In this document: positions 31,015 through 40,827 of the stretch, piece after piece
How the letters are laid out: each line of letters opens with the position of its first letter
How positions within the stretch are numbered: position 1 is the first letter of the stretch
NCBI RefSeq assembly: GCF_014636775.1
Contig: NZ_BMEQ01000005.1
Span: 124,001 to 188,000 of the forward strand
DNA from: Kocuria dechangensis
GTDB taxonomy: Bacteria; Actinomycetota; Actinomycetes; Actinomycetales; Micrococcaceae
DNA: 64,000 bases
Reading direction: 5' to 3'
The notes under the pieces: generated by a model
What the model was told of the DNA's origin: nothing
What the model saw: the letters and a program-made list of their open reading frames with translations, nothing else
Databases searched by the model: none
Made by a program: the position numbers and the translations under genes

Positions 31015-32423
31015 CAGGAGGCACCTCCCGCGGCGACGGGCAGCTCGACCGTCAGCTCGGTGGGCCCGCCGGCGGGCGAGTCGAGGAAGAACCGGCCCCC
31101 CGCGGAGCGGACCCGGTCCGCGATCCCGGACAGCCCGCCGCCGGGGACGACCACGGCGCCGCCGCGGCCGTCGTCGGCGATCCGGGCGACCACCCGGGAG
31201 GCGCCCGTCACGGCGTCGTGCTCGAGGGCCACCCGGAGGGAGATCGCGGAGGCCCCCGCGTGCTTGACGGCGTTGCCCAGGCCCTCGGCCACCGCGAAGT
31301 ACACGGCCGCTTCGGTCTCCGGGGCCAGCCGCGGCACGCGCACGTCCACGGCCACCGGGACGGGCGACTGGGCTGCGACGGCGGACAGGGCGGCGTCGAG
31401 GCCCCGGTCCTCCAGCACGGCGGGGTGGAAGCCGCGGGCAAGGCGGCGCAGCTCGGCGATGGCGGCCTTCGTGGTGGCGTGGGCCTCCCCGATGAGCTCC
31501 TTGGCGCCGGCGGGGTCGTCGTCGATCCGGCGCTGGGCCATCGACAGGTTCATCGCCACGGCCACGAGCTGGGGCTGGACCCCGTCGTGCAGGTCCCGCT
31601 CGATCCGGGAGCGCTCCGTGCGCGCTCCCCGGACCGCGGTCTCCCGGGCGGCGGCGGCCTCAGCGGCACGACGGCGCAGCTCCGCCGCCTCGTCCACCCG
31701 CAGCAGCAGCCGGGACAGCCCCCGGTGCGCGGCGGTGCACAGCACCACGACCAGCAGGCCGAGCAGCGCCAGGGTGATGCCCGCGAGGACCACGGCCCAG
31801 TCCGGCCAGGTGCCGAGCAGGTCCACCGGCCACACCGGGTTGTTCTCCGCCGCGTACAGCGGGGCGAAGGCCAGCGCGACGGCGGCGCCGGTGCCGGCCA
31901 GGGCGCTCACGACCACCCACCCCAGCGCGGTGGTCAGGAGCAGGTGGAGCAGACCCGTCCAGAAGGCGGCGTCGGAGACGTCCAGCCACAGCTGGTGCAG
32001 GTACCGCCACCCGTCCGGGCGGGGCGAGCGGCGCCGGTGCGGGGCCGGCAGGTGCAGCCCGAAAGCGGCCTGCGTGCGGCGGCGCTCCACCCACTCGATG
32101 CCGCGGACCGCGTAGACCGCGGCCACGAGCAGCAGCACCCCGATCAGGACGGGGATCGAGGCGAAGCCGGCGGTGACCAGCGAGACCAGGGCGGTCAGCC
32201 ACAGGGTGCCCAGGGCGGCGTCGACCACGAGGTCGGTCGCGCCGAAGAACAGGGTCTTCGGGGACCACGGTCCCCACTCGCGGAAGCCGCCGGGCCCGGG
32301 CGGAGGCGCGGCCGGGCGGGAGCCCGCGCCGCCGCGGCGGGCCGCGTCGTCGGAGGGACCGGGGCCCTGGGGGCCGCTCCACGGGGCGGGCGGCAGGGGA
32401 CGGGTGTCGTGCGGTGTGCTCAT
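31014..32423 (-). CDS. NarL-type sensor histidine kinase
   Basis: 469 residues. A proline-rich cytoplasmic N-terminus leads to four or five hydrophobic segments between residues 60 and 230. The HisKA_3 dimerisation domain RSRIERDLHDGVQPQLVAVAMNL follows, with phospho-accepting H279, then an ATPase domain with GLGNAVKHAGAS (N-box) and IADDGRGGAV (G1). There is no large extracytoplasmic loop, so the signal is probably sensed within or at the membrane. The ATG 32423 start is preceded by a weak GAGAG; longer in-frame starts exist. It is the first gene of the HK-RR-DUF4097 operon. Confidence 0.92.
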   Translation of the reverse strand: MSTPHDTRPLPPAPWSGPQGPGPSDDAARRGGAGSRPAAPPPGPGGFREWGPWSPKTLFFGATDLVVDAALGTLWLTALVSLVTAGFASIPVLIGVLLLVAAVYAVRGIEWVERRRTQAAFGLHLPAPHRRRSPRPDGWRYLHQLWLDVSDAAFWTGLLHLLLTTALGWVVVSALAGTGAAVALAFAPLYAAENNPVWPVDLLGTWPDWAVVLAGITLALLGLLVVVLCTAAHRGLSRLLLRVDEAAELRRRAAEAAAARETAVRGARTERSRIERDLHDGVQPQLVAVAMNLSMAQRRIDDDPAGAKELIGEAHATTKAAIAELRRLARGFHPAVLEDRGLDAALSAVAAQSPVPVAVDVRVPRLAPETEAAVYFAVAEGLGNAVKHAGASAISLRVALEHDAVTGASRVVARIADDGRGGAVVVPGGGLSGIADRVRSAGGRFFLDSPAGGPTELTVELPVAAGGAS

Positions 32424-32616
32424 GGCTCTCACGCTACGGTCGCGGCGGTCCTCGGGACTGCCACGTTCTCCACCTGTTACGGCTGCGGATATCCGCAGGC
32501 CCGTCGCGTCGGTCGCTCCGGCCGGCTTGCCGCCGCGACGCCTGGAATTCACTTCTGCAATCGTGTCCCGGTGCCTATGCTGTGGGCAGGAGCGGCGACG
32601 CGGCGAGGAGCCCACG

Positions 32617-32691
32617 ATGACAGCAGGAGCGGTGGAGGGGCACGCGGCGGCCCGGAGGTCCGCCACGACCGGCCGGCCCGGGCGTGGCTGA
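32617..32691 (+). CDS. 24-residue upstream ORF coupled to the acyltransferase
   Basis: An ATG with a strong GAGGAG six bases upstream opens a 24-codon frame (MTAGAVEGHAAARRSATTG and on). It ends 8 bases inside the following acyltransferase frame, whose GTG start lacks any ribosome site of its own. This arrangement could load ribosomes onto the acyltransferase by termination-reinitiation. The composition is unremarkable. A frameshift that hides the true acyltransferase start is the alternative. Confidence 0.35.
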   Translation: MTAGAVEGHAAARRSATTGRPGRG

Positions 32692-33970
32692 GGCGCTGCG
32701 CCAGGCCCGCCCCGGGTCCGCGGCGGCGCACGACGGGCGGGACCCTGCGGTCGACGCCGCCCGGACCGGCTGCCTGCTCGCGGTGGTGCTGGTCCACCTG
32801 CTCATGGTCACCGTGACGGCCGACCCGGTCACCGGGGGGCCCACCACCGTCATGGTCCCCACCCTCCAGCCCTGGTACTGGTGGGCCAGCTGGATCCTGC
32901 AGGTGATGCCGCTGTTCTTCGTGGCGGGCGGGCACGCGTCCGTGCTGTCCTGGCGGCGGCACGCCGCCCGGGGCGGGAGCGCCGCCGGGTGGGTGCGCGC
33001 GCGGGCCCTGCGGCTGCTGGAGCCCGCCGCGGTGCTGTGGCTCGTCCTGGCGCTCGGCTGCGCGGTCGCCCTCGCGGTCGGCGCGCCCTCCGACCTGCTG
33101 CTGGTGGTGGTGCAGGGCGTGGGCATGCCGCTGTGGTTCCTCGCCGCCTACCTGGCCTGCCAGGCGCTGCTGCCGTTGACGGCGGGATGGCACGCGCGCG
33201 CCCCCTGGGCCACGGCGGGGGCGCTGCTCGCGGGGGTCGTGGTGGTGGACGTCCTCCGGATCACCACCGGGGCCGCCTGGATCGGGCTGCTCAACCTCGT
33301 CCTCGTGTGGCCGTTGGTGCAGCAGCTGGGCTTCCTCCGCGCCGACCAGTGGTTCGCCCGCCGGTCCGTCCGCTCGCTGCTCGCCGCGGCGGCCGGGTGC
33401 TACGCCCTCCTGGGGGTGCTCGTCGCCACGGGCGGCTACGCCCCCGACATGCTGACCAACCTCAATCCCGCCACCGTCTGCATGGTGCTGCTGGGGATCG
33501 CCCAGGCGTGCCTGCTGCAGGTGGCCGCTCCCGCTCTCGCGCGGCTCATGAGCACCCGCCCGGCGCAGGTCGTGGCCTGGCTCGTGGGCAGCCGCGCCAT
33601 GACGATCTACCTGTGGCACCTGCCCGTGATCGTCGTGGTGGCGGCCGCGTGGTTCCTGCTCGGCGGCCCCGACCCCGAGCCCGGCTCGGCGGCGTGGTGG
33701 GGCTGGCGGGTGCCGCTGGGCGGCGTCGTCGTCCTCGTGCTCGGGGTGCTGAGCGTGCCCCTGGTCCGGGCCGAACGGGTGCCCACGGCGCTGCCGCCGG
33801 GCCACGGGGCGCCCTCGGCGCCGGCGGTCGCGCTCGCCGTGGTGCTGGGCTTCCTCCCGCCGTTCCTGCAGATCATCTGGTGGCTCTCGCCGGAGCTGAT
33901 CCTCTCGGGAGCGGTGCTGACCACGGCGGCGGTGACGCTGCTGGGGCGCGGTCGTCCGGCCGGCCCCTGA
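32684..33970 (+). CDS. Acyltransferase-3-like integral membrane protein
   Basis: 428 residues with about ten hydrophobic segments. Early VDAARTGCLLAVVLVHLLMVTV and the LFFVAGGHAS motif near residue 75 are typical of the acyltransferase-3 family, which moves acyl groups onto cell-surface or secreted molecules. The usual catalytic histidine motif is less clear here; H39 in VLVHLL is a candidate. YLWHLPVIVV near 310 is another family-like feature. The GTG start has no ribosome site but is overlapped by a short upstream ORF that does. Its last 98 bases overlap the convergent flavin monooxygenase gene. Confidence 0.8.
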   Translation: MAEALRQARPGSAAAHDGRDPAVDAARTGCLLAVVLVHLLMVTVTADPVTGGPTTVMVPTLQPWYWWASWILQVMPLFFVAGGHASVLSWRRHAARGGSAAGWVRARALRLLEPAAVLWLVLALGCAVALAVGAPSDLLLVVVQGVGMPLWFLAAYLACQALLPLTAGWHARAPWATAGALLAGVVVVDVLRITTGAAWIGLLNLVLVWPLVQQLGFLRADQWFARRSVRSLLAAAAGCYALLGVLVATGGYAPDMLTNLNPATVCMVLLGIAQACLLQVAAPALARLMSTRPAQVVAWLVGSRAMTIYLWHLPVIVVVAAAWFLLGGPDPEPGSAAWWGWRVPLGGVVVLVLGVLSVPLVRAERVPTALPPGHGAPSAPAVALAVVLGFLPPFLQIIWWLSPELILSGAVLTTAAVTLLGRGRPAGP

Positions 33971-35009
33971 GCGTCCGCACCGCGGCGAGCGCGGCCGCCC
34001 GTCCCGCCCGGGTGGCGCCGACGGTCGAGGCGGAGGCGCCGTAGCCGACGAGCAGCACGCGCGGGTCCTTGAGCACCCGCACCCCGTCCGTCCGGATGCC
34101 GCCGCCCGGCTCGCGCAGCCGCAGCGGGGCCAGGTGGTCCAGGGACGCCCGGAAGCCGGTGGCCCACAGGATCGCGTCGGCCCGGACCTCGCGGCCGTCG
34201 GCGAGCCGCACGCCGTCCGGCAGCACCGCCTCCAGCGGTCCCGCGGAGACAAGGATCCCCGCCTCGATCCCCGCCCGGTACTGCGCCGTCAGCGGCAGCC
34301 CGGTGACGGACACGACGCTGGCCGGAGGCAGCCCCGCGCGGGTCCGCTCGCCCACGCGGCGCTCGACGTCCCGTCCCCACTCGGGGTCGAACTCCCGGTC
34401 CGTGAAGGACGGCGGGCGCCGGGTGGACCAGGTCGTCGTGGCCCCGGCCTCGTGCAGCTGGAGCAGGAACTGCACGGCCGAGGTCCCGCCGCCCACGACC
34501 ACCACGTGCCGGCCCCGGAACTCCTCGGCGGAGCGGAAGTCGTGGGTGTGCAGCCGGCGGCCGCGGAAGCTCTCCCGGCCCGGGTAGTACGGCCAGTACG
34601 GGCGGTCCCACGTGCCCGTGGCACTGATCACCAGCCGGGTCCGCCACCGGCCGCGGTCCGTGACGACCTCGAGCGGCCCGCCGGCGGAGAGGGAGCGCAC
34701 CTCGCGCACGGCGACGGGCCGGTGCACCGGCAGGCCGAAGCGGCGCTCGTGCTCGCCGTAGTAGCGGGCGACGACGGCGGACGCCGGCTCGGCGGGGTCC
34801 GGGGTCCCCAGGGGCAGGCCGGGCAGGTCGTGGATGCCGTGCGCGGCGCCCAGGGTCAGCGAGGGCCAGCGGTGCCGCCATGCCCCGCCGGGGCCGGGGT
34901 TGGCGTCCAGGACCACGAAGTCCTCCTCCGGCACCAGCCCTCGGCGGCCCAGGTGGTAGGCCGCGGACAGCCCCGCCTGACCCGCACCGATCACGACGAC
35001 CTCCAGCAC
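33873..35009 (-). CDS. Flavin-containing monooxygenase-like oxidoreductase
   Basis: 378 residues. The FAD-binding motif VVVIGAGQAGLSAAYHLGRRG is at the N-terminus, a second NAD(P)H Rossmann motif HVVVVGGGTSAVQFLLQL lies near residue 165, and ISATGTWDRPYWPYYPG between them resembles the FMO/Baeyer-Villiger fingerprint region. GTG 35009 is chosen because GGAGG lies five bases upstream; an earlier GTG exists at 35021. The C-terminus overlaps the convergent acyltransferase by 98 bases. A dyad, TTTNNTGATGCATCANNAAA, lies just upstream, suggesting repression. The substrate is unknown. Confidence 0.85.
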   Translation of the reverse strand: MLEVVVIGAGQAGLSAAYHLGRRGLVPEEDFVVLDANPGPGGAWRHRWPSLTLGAAHGIHDLPGLPLGTPDPAEPASAVVARYYGEHERRFGLPVHRPVAVREVRSLSAGGPLEVVTDRGRWRTRLVISATGTWDRPYWPYYPGRESFRGRRLHTHDFRSAEEFRGRHVVVVGGGTSAVQFLLQLHEAGATTTWSTRRPPSFTDREFDPEWGRDVERRVGERTRAGLPPASVVSVTGLPLTAQYRAGIEAGILVSAGPLEAVLPDGVRLADGREVRADAILWATGFRASLDHLAPLRLREPGGGIRTDGVRVLKDPRVLLVGYGASASTVGATRAGRAAALAAVRTLRGRPDDRAPAASPPPWSAPLPRGSAPARATR

Positions 35010-35028
35010 GACGACCTCCACCGCTGTT

Positions 35029-35048
35029 TTTAATGATGCATCAACAAA
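35029..35048. promoter_or_regulatory. 20-bp dyad upstream of the monooxygenase gene
   Basis: A perfect 10-bp palindrome, TGATGCATCA (35034-35043), is flanked by TTT and AAA at symmetric positions. It lies 20-39 bases before the start codon in an unusually AT-rich stretch. It is probably an operator for a dimeric MarR- or TetR-type repressor, and no such gene is adjacent. Confidence 0.5.
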
Positions 35049-35141
35049 GGAGGGAACGGTGCCGCGGCCCCGGCTATTCCGCGCCGGGACGCGGAGGCGC
35101 CGCACGGCGGGCGGTCAGCTGCGGGGCCGTCACACCAGCCG

Positions 35142-35513
35142 TCACACCATGGGGGTGAGCACCGCGATCCGGTACTCCCCGTCCTGCTCGACGAGCTGGT
35201 AGCAGAAGCGCTCCTGCGCCCGGCCGCCCCAGGACCAGGTGACGTCGGCCCAGACGCTGCCCGGCGCCTCGCCCATGAGCTCGAGCTGCTTCGCCACGGC
35301 GTCGACCCCCTCGTACTGGTCCCAGGCCGAGGCGAAGAACTCCTCGGTCTGCCGCGCGTCGGTGACGAGGACCGGCTGCCCCGGGAAGAGCACGAGCGAG
35401 GGGACCGCGTACATCCGTGCGATCGCCGTCGCGTCGCGGGCCAGCAGGGCGTCCGCGTAGCGGTCGAAGAACTGCTCCACCTTCTCGCGGGTCCCGCCGC
35501 CGGTGTCCGTCAT
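35142..35513 (-). CDS. NTF2-like (SnoaL/ketosteroid isomerase fold) protein
   Basis: 123 residues, cytoplasmic. The pattern VEQFFDRYADALLARDATAIARMYAVPSLVLFPGQPVLVTDARQTEEFFASAWDQY followed by strands ending in YRIAVLTPMV is the NTF2-like alpha-plus-beta fold. These small proteins are either enzymes or binding modules, and no catalytic residue can be picked out. It lies between the monooxygenase and ureD, both in the same direction, with a 64-base gap from ureD. Confidence 0.78.
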   Translation of the reverse strand: MTDTGGGTREKVEQFFDRYADALLARDATAIARMYAVPSLVLFPGQPVLVTDARQTEEFFASAWDQYEGVDAVAKQLELMGEAPGSVWADVTWSWGGRAQERFCYQLVEQDGEYRIAVLTPMV

Positions 35514-35577
35514 GGCGCCACCCTACGTCCGGGGCGGGCCCGTCCACAGCCCCTGCCGGAGGATGTCGTGAGCGGTG

Positions 35578-36441
35578 CTAGTACTTGCGCAGCGCGACCC
35601 GGGGCTGTCCCGTCCACTGCGCCCGCAGCAGCGCGGAGACGTCGAGCAGCAGCTCCGTCAGCTCGTCCGAGCCGGGCCCCAGGGCCCGCACGGCGAGACC
35701 GGGCGCCGGCAGCCCGGAGACCCCGCAGCGCAGCCCCGGCACCCGGTCCTCGGCGGCGGCCAGCAGGTCGTGGACGCGGTCGACCAGCGCCCGGTCCACG
35801 CGCGGGTCCACGACCAGCAGGGACCCGAGGTGGGAGCGGCCCTCCAGGAAGCCGAGGGCGGCGACGTCGTCCTCGCCGGGCCGCAGCCACAGGTTGTCCA
35901 GCACCACGGTGCGCCCGTCCATCAGGACCTCGGTGCGCAGCACCACGCCGCGGTACCGGAAGGGGGTCCCGTCGGGCGCCCACCCGGGGGTGACCACCTC
36001 GCCCACCACCAGGCACGCCGTCGGGTCCATCTCCACGGTGGTCCGCTGGACGTAGTCGGCGTCCTGGTAGGCGATGAGCTGGTCCGGGAGGTACTCGAGG
36101 ACCGCGCCGGGGCCCAGCACGAGCCGGACGTCCTGCCGGGCGGGTGCGCCCGGGGTGCGGTAGACCTTGGTCGCGGACTGGGTGGTGACCAGAGCGGTGC
36201 CCCCGGCGGCCACCGTGACGTCCAGCTCGTACCGGTCACCGCCCAGGTAGCCGCCCCCGGGGTTGACGACGACGAAGCACGGCTGCCCGGACCCGTCCAG
36301 GTGGTGCGGCCTCAGCACGCGCAGGGCCCCGGAGTGGAACTGGTGCACGGCCACGGTGCGCCCGCCGCGGGGCGCCAGGGCCAGCTCGAGCCGGCCCGTG
36401 GGCGCGGCGGCGCCCGCTGCGGCGGGCGCGGCGGCGGTCAC
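35578..36441 (-). CDS. ureD: Urease accessory protein UreD
   Basis: 287 residues. UreD is the scaffold that joins UreF and UreG on apo-urease during nickel insertion. Recognised by [40 protein letters not shown] near residues 55-95 and [27 protein letters not shown] near 112-138, both strongly family-specific. The GTG start overlaps the ureG stop as GTGA. It is the last gene of ureABCEFGD. Confidence 0.95.
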   Translation of the reverse strand: MTAAAPAAAGAAAPTGRLELALAPRGGRTVAVHQFHSGALRVLRPHHLDGSGQPCFVVVNPGGGYLGGDRYELDVTVAAGGTALVTTQSATKVYRTPGAPARQDVRLVLGPGAVLEYLPDQLIAYQDADYVQRTTVEMDPTACLVVGEVVTPGWAPDGTPFRYRGVVLRTEVLMDGRTVVLDNLWLRPGEDDVAALGFLEGRSHLGSLLVVDPRVDRALVDRVHDLLAAAEDRVPGLRCGVSGLPAPGLAVRALGPGSDELTELLLDVSALLRAQWTGQPRVALRKY

Positions 36442-37091
36442 GGCACCATGTCCAGCATCAGGACGTCGTGCCGGATCCAGTCGAGGATCGTCCCCAGGCC
36501 CTGGTCGGTCCGGAGGTTGGTGAAGCAGAACGGCAGGTCCTTGCGGAAGACCGCCGAGTCGGCGGCCATGACGCCGAGGTCCGCGCCGACGTGCGGGGCG
36601 AGATCGATCTTGTTGATCACGAAGAGGTCGGACTTGATCATGCCCTGGCCGGCCTTGCGGGGGATCTTCTCGCCCTGGGCCACGTCGATGACGTAGATGG
36701 AGAAGTCGACCAGCTCCGGGCTGAACGTGGCGGAGAGGTTGTCCCCGCCGGACTCGACGAACACGATCTGCAGGTCCGGGTGCTCGGCGCACAGCCTCTG
36801 GATCGCGGCCTCGTTCATCGAGGTGTCCTCGCGGATCGCGGTGTGCGGGCAGCCGCCGGTCTCGATGCCCACGATCCGGTCCAGGGGCAGCACGCCGTTG
36901 CGGGCCAGGATCCTGGCGTCCTCGATCGTGTAGATGTCGTTGGTGATCGCGGCCATCGACACCTCGTCGATCAGCGCGCGCGTCACCCGCTCCACGAGCT
37001 GGGTCTTTCCGGCGCCCACGGGGCCGCCGACGCCGATGCGCACGGGGCCGCGGCCGGTCGGTGCGGCGGGGACGGGGGGGACGGTGGTCAT
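36438..37091 (-). CDS. ureG: Urease accessory GTPase UreG
   Basis: 217 residues. A SIMIBI GTPase that powers nickel delivery to urease. P-loop [17 protein letters not shown] near residue 21, [12 protein letters not shown], the nickel-binding motif with cysteine and histidine in [14 protein letters not shown] near 85, [18 protein letters not shown] near 117 and the base-specificity NKIDLA near 165. It lies 34 bases after ureF and overlaps ureD by 4 bases. Confidence 0.97.
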   Translation of the reverse strand: MTTVPPVPAAPTGRGPVRIGVGGPVGAGKTQLVERVTRALIDEVSMAAITNDIYTIEDARILARNGVLPLDRIVGIETGGCPHTAIREDTSMNEAAIQRLCAEHPDLQIVFVESGGDNLSATFSPELVDFSIYVIDVAQGEKIPRKAGQGMIKSDLFVINKIDLAPHVGADLGVMAADSAVFRKDLPFCFTNLRTDQGLGTILDWIRHDVLMLDMVP

Positions 37092-37125
37092 GGAGTGCTC
37101 CTGGGTCGGTGGGGTGGTGGGGCGG

Positions 37126-37836
37126 TCAGGACATGAACATGCGTGCCCGCTGCCAGGCGTGGCGCATCTGGGCGATCTCGAGCCCGGGGCTGGTCGCCCC
37201 GAACTCGTCGGCCGTCATCCGGCCGATCCGCTCGACGCCGCGGGCGACGTCCGCGTGCAGGGCGCGCAGGACCCGCTGGCCGGCGCTCTGGCCGATCGGG
37301 ATGCCCCGAACGGCGTTCTGGGTCAGGGAGGTGACGGTCGAGAAGAGGTACGCCCCGGCCAGCTGCTCCCAGTCCACGCCGTGGTCCGCGCCGACGATGG
37401 CGAAGGCCACCGCGGGGCTGCCGCGGCTGCTGCCCGTGCGCAGGCGCTCGGCGTAGGCGAGCAGGCGCGGGGAGGGGAAGTTCTCTGCGCCGATCTCGGC
37501 CGTCCGGCGGCCCATCGCGGCGGCGGCGTCCCGCACCTGGACGGGCAGCGCCTGGGCGTGCAGCAGGTCGTCGACGCGCCACACGTCGTCGTCGGAGGCC
37601 GCCGTGGCGACCGCGCGGACCGCCCAGCCCTCGGCGGGGACCACCTGGTGGTGCAGGCAGTGCCGGATCCACGCGAGGAAGCCGGCCTCGTCGGCCACCG
37701 TCCCGTCGTCGACGTAGGTCTCGAGCCCCAGCGAGTGGGCGAAGGCCCCGGTGGGCAGCGCGGAGTCGCACAGCTGCAGGACGGCGAGCAGCCCGGCGGT
37801 GCCCGCGGCGGGGCGCTCAGTGGGTGTGCTCGGCAT
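37126..37836 (-). CDS. ureF: Urease accessory protein UreF
   Basis: 236 residues, all-helical. UreF acts with UreD and UreG during metallocentre assembly. Diagnostic stretches: [30 protein letters not shown] near residues 15-45 and [28 protein letters not shown] near 155-185. Its start overlaps the ureE 3' end by 20 bases, indicating tight translational coupling. Confidence 0.95.
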   Translation of the reverse strand: MPSTPTERPAAGTAGLLAVLQLCDSALPTGAFAHSLGLETYVDDGTVADEAGFLAWIRHCLHHQVVPAEGWAVRAVATAASDDDVWRVDDLLHAQALPVQVRDAAAAMGRRTAEIGAENFPSPRLLAYAERLRTGSSRGSPAVAFAIVGADHGVDWEQLAGAYLFSTVTSLTQNAVRGIPIGQSAGQRVLRALHADVARGVERIGRMTADEFGATSPGLEIAQMRHAWQRARMFMS

Positions 37837-38305
37837 GGCGGAAGGGGACCTCCATCTGCCGCTCGACGCGCGCGAAGCGCACCCCCGCCTCCCGGAGGTA
37901 GGCCTCGGCGGTGTGGTCGTACTGCAGCACCATGACGCCGTCGTGGCCCGGGAGTCCTTCGAACTCGGCGCCGGGGCCGAGGAACTGGGCGGGCAGGTGG
38001 CGGTTGCCCAGGGAGTGGGCCACGAAGCCCATCTGCTCGATCGTGGCGGGCGCGACGACCAGGACGTCGGTGGGCAGGGTGGAGACGACCACGGCGTTGC
38101 GGCCCTCCCGGTGCAGGATGTCCCCGTCCCGGAGCTCGCGCCGCTCGGCCAGGCGGATGCCCACCTCGGTGCCGTGGTCGGTCACGACCCGCTGGACGCG
38201 CCTGCGCAGCTCGGGCCCGGAGAGGGCGATCCGCTCCAGGTGCAGTCCGGAGCGCTCCTGCTCGGTGAGCTCGGCCAGGTTGCCGAGGACGGATTCGACG
38301 ATCAC
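37817..38305 (-). CDS. ureE: Urease nickel metallochaperone UreE
   Basis: 162 residues. UreE binds nickel and hands it to the activation complex. The N-terminal peptide-binding domain (LSGPELRRRVQRVVTDHGTEVGIRLAERRELRDGDIL) and C-terminal metal domain (FVAHSLGNRHLPAQF, VLQYDHTAEAYL with conserved histidine) are both clear. The C-terminus ends RHAEHTH, a short histidine cluster in place of the long His tail of some species. The GTG start follows AGAGGA. Confidence 0.94.
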   Translation of the reverse strand: MIVESVLGNLAELTEQERSGLHLERIALSGPELRRRVQRVVTDHGTEVGIRLAERRELRDGDILHREGRNAVVVSTLPTDVLVVAPATIEQMGFVAHSLGNRHLPAQFLGPGAEFEGLPGHDGVMVLQYDHTAEAYLREAGVRFARVERQMEVPFRHAEHTH

Positions 38306-38331
38306 GGGGGAGGGTCCTCTCGGGGCGGGGA

Positions 38332-40044
38332 TCAGAACAGGAAGTAGCGCTGGGCCATGGCCAGCACCTCGGCGGGCTCGCACGTGACGAGCTCGCCGTC
38401 CACCCGGACCTCGTAGGTCTGCGGGTCCACGTCGATCCGCGGGGTGGCGTCGTTGTGCCGCATGTCCTTCTTGGACAGGCCGCGGATCCCGCCCACGGGC
38501 AGCACCCGCTTGCGCAGGCCCAGGCGCTCGCCCACGCCGGCCTCGACGGCGGCCCGGGACATGAAGGTGACGGAGTTGGCGTGCGGGGCGGCGCCCTTGG
38601 CGCCGAACGCGTCCCGCATCAGCTGCGGCTGCGGGGTGGGGATCGAGGCGTTGGGGTCGCCCATGACCGAGTGCACGATCTGCCCGCCCTTGAGCACGGC
38701 GTGGGGCTTCACCCCGAAGAACACGGGGTCCCACAGCACGAGGTCCGCGAGCTTGCCGGTCTCCACGGAGCCCACGACGTCGGCCACCCCGTGGGCGATC
38801 GCGGGGTTGATCGTGTACTTCGCGACGTAGCGCCGCAGCCGGGCGTTGTCCCCGCGCCCGGTCTCCCCGGGCAGGGGGCCGGTGCGCCGCTTCATCTGGT
38901 CGGCGAGCTGCCAGGTGCGCAGCACCACCTCGCCCACGCGGCCCATGGCCTGGGAGTCCGAGGAGGTCATGGAGAACACCCCGAGGTCGTGCAGGACGTC
39001 CTCGGCGGCGATCGTCTCGGGCCGGATCCGGGAGTCGGCGAAGGCCACGTCCTCCGGGATGTCCGGGTTGAGGTGGTGGCAGACCATGAGCATGTCCAGG
39101 TGCTCCTCGGCCGTGTTCCGGGTGAACGGCAGCGTGGGGTTCGTCGAGGAGGGCAGGACGTGGGGCAGCGCCGCGATGCGGATGATGTCCGGGGCGTGCC
39201 CGCCGCCGGCGCCCTCGGTGTGGAACGTGTGGATCACGCGTCCCGCGATGGCGGCCACGGTGTCCTCCAGGAAGCCGCACTCGTTGAGGGTGTCGGTGTG
39301 GATGGCGACCTGGACGTCGTGCTCGTCGGCGACGCGCAGGGCGGTGTCGATGGCGGAGGTGGTGGCGCCCCAGTCCTCGTGGACCTTCAGGCCCACGGCC
39401 CCGGCCCGGATCTGCTCCGCGAGGGGCTCGGGCGAGGACGCGTGGCCCTTGCCGAGCAGCCCGAAGTTCATGGGGTAGTCGTCCAGGGCCTGGAACATCC
39501 GGGCGAGGTGCCACGCGCCGGGGGTGATCGTGGTGGCGTTGGAGCCCTCGGCCGGGCCCGTCCCGCCGCCGATCATCGTGGTGATCCCGGAGGACAGGGC
39601 GGTGCCGATCTGGTCGGCGCCGATGAAGTGGATGTGGGAGTCGACGCCGCCGGCGGTGAGGATCCGGCGCTCGCCGGCGATCACCTCGGTCGAGGCCCCG
39701 ACGAGGATCGTCACGCCGTCCATGATGTCGGGGTTGCCGGCCTTGCCGATCCCGCTGATCCGCCCGTCGCGGATGCCGACGTCCGCCTTGTAGATCCCGG
39801 AGTGGTCCAGGACCATCACGTTCGTGATCACGGTGTCCACCACGCCGTCGTCCCGGGTCAGCCGGCCGTTGTGGCCCATGCCGTCCCGGACCACCTTGCC
39901 GCCGCCGAAGACGACCTCCTCGCCGGGCACGGTGAGGTCCTCCTCGACCTCGAGGAACAGCTCGGTGTCGGCCAGGCGCACCAGGTCGCCGGTCGTGGGC
40001 CCGTACAGGCTCGTGTACTGGGCGCGGGACATCTCGTGGCTCAT
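38332..40044 (-). CDS. ureC: Urease alpha subunit (catalytic)
   Basis: 570 residues. Hydrolyses urea at a dinickel site. The nickel ligands are readable: HxH in [10 protein letters not shown] near residue 137, the carbamylated lysine in [10 protein letters not shown] near 220, [10 protein letters not shown] and [15 protein letters not shown] near 250-280, the flap [20 protein letters not shown] near 320, and the aspartate in [11 protein letters not shown] near 363. The length and all motifs are complete, so the enzyme should be active. The start overlaps ureB by 4 bases (ATGA). Confidence 0.98.
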   Translation of the reverse strand: MSHEMSRAQYTSLYGPTTGDLVRLADTELFLEVEEDLTVPGEEVVFGGGKVVRDGMGHNGRLTRDDGVVDTVITNVMVLDHSGIYKADVGIRDGRISGIGKAGNPDIMDGVTILVGASTEVIAGERRILTAGGVDSHIHFIGADQIGTALSSGITTMIGGGTGPAEGSNATTITPGAWHLARMFQALDDYPMNFGLLGKGHASSPEPLAEQIRAGAVGLKVHEDWGATTSAIDTALRVADEHDVQVAIHTDTLNECGFLEDTVAAIAGRVIHTFHTEGAGGGHAPDIIRIAALPHVLPSSTNPTLPFTRNTAEEHLDMLMVCHHLNPDIPEDVAFADSRIRPETIAAEDVLHDLGVFSMTSSDSQAMGRVGEVVLRTWQLADQMKRRTGPLPGETGRGDNARLRRYVAKYTINPAIAHGVADVVGSVETGKLADLVLWDPVFFGVKPHAVLKGGQIVHSVMGDPNASIPTPQPQLMRDAFGAKGAAPHANSVTFMSRAAVEAGVGERLGLRKRVLPVGGIRGLSKKDMRHNDATPRIDVDPQTYEVRVDGELVTCEPAEVLAMAQRYFLF

Positions 40045-40421
40045 GCCTGCCCATCTTCCGTGGCCGGCTCCCCGGCCGGCTCTGGGGCGCTCCCGGTGGC
40101 GCCGGGGGCGACCGGGTCGAGGGGGCCGTCGACCCGGTTGCCGAGCCCGTGCACCTCGCGGCGCCCGGCCAGCGCCACGAGCTGGACCCGCTTGCGGTCG
40201 CCGGGCTCGAAGCGCACCGCGGTGCCGGCGGGGATGTCCAGGCGGAACCCGCGGGCGGCGGCGCGGTCGAACTCGAGGCCCGCGTTGGCCTCGGGGAAGT
40301 GGAAGTGGGAGCCCACCTGCACGGGGCGGTCGCCGCGGTTGACCACGTCGAGCTCCACGGTGGGGCGGCCGGTGTTGATCACCACGGGCTCGGGCCGCAG
40401 GACGTACTCTCCGGGGATCAT
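40041..40421 (-). CDS. ureB: Urease beta subunit
   Basis: 126 residues with the UreB signature [53 protein letters not shown] at the N-terminus. The last 25 residues are low-complexity and probably disordered. It lies 34 bases after ureA and overlaps ureC. UreA and UreB are separate chains, as in most bacteria. Confidence 0.97.
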   Translation of the reverse strand: MIPGEYVLRPEPVVINTGRPTVELDVVNRGDRPVQVGSHFHFPEANAGLEFDRAAARGFRLDIPAGTAVRFEPGDRKRVQLVALAGRREVHGLGNRVDGPLDPVAPGATGSAPEPAGEPATEDGQA

Positions 40422-40455
40422 GGCTGCTCCTTCGCGGGCGGGCCGGCGGGGCGGG

Positions 40456-40758
40456 CTAGCGGACGGGGTCGTGGACGGTGACGAGCTTGGTGCCGTCCGG
40501 GAACGTCGCCTCCACCTGCACCGAGTGGATCATCTCGGGCACGCCCTCCATGACGTCCTCGCGGGTGAGGATCGTGGAGCCCCAGGACATGAGCTCGGCG
40601 ACGGTGCGCCCGTCCCGGGCGCCCTCGAGCAGCTCGGCGGTGATGAGCGCGACGGCCTCCGGGTGGTTGAGCCTCAGGCCCCGCTCCCGGCGGCGCCGGG
40701 CCAGGTCGCCGGCCACGACGACCAGCAGCTTCTCCTGCTCGCGGGGTGTCAGGTGCAC
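40456..40758 (-). CDS. ureA: Urease gamma subunit
   Basis: 100 residues, full length. [39 protein letters not shown] and TVHDPVR at the C-terminus identify UreA. The GTG start has GAGGAG four bases upstream; longer in-frame extensions are not family-like. It is the first gene of the ureABCEFGD operon. A GlnR-like site lies 70-107 bases upstream. Confidence 0.97.
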   Translation of the reverse strand: MHLTPREQEKLLVVVAGDLARRRRERGLRLNHPEAVALITAELLEGARDGRTVAELMSWGSTILTREDVMEGVPEMIHSVQVEATFPDGTKLVTVHDPVR

Positions 40759-40827
40759 GGCTCTCCTCGGGGACTGCGGCTGCGGCGGCGGGGCGCTCGC
40801 CGCTTCCCGCCACCGTATGGAGCCCGT

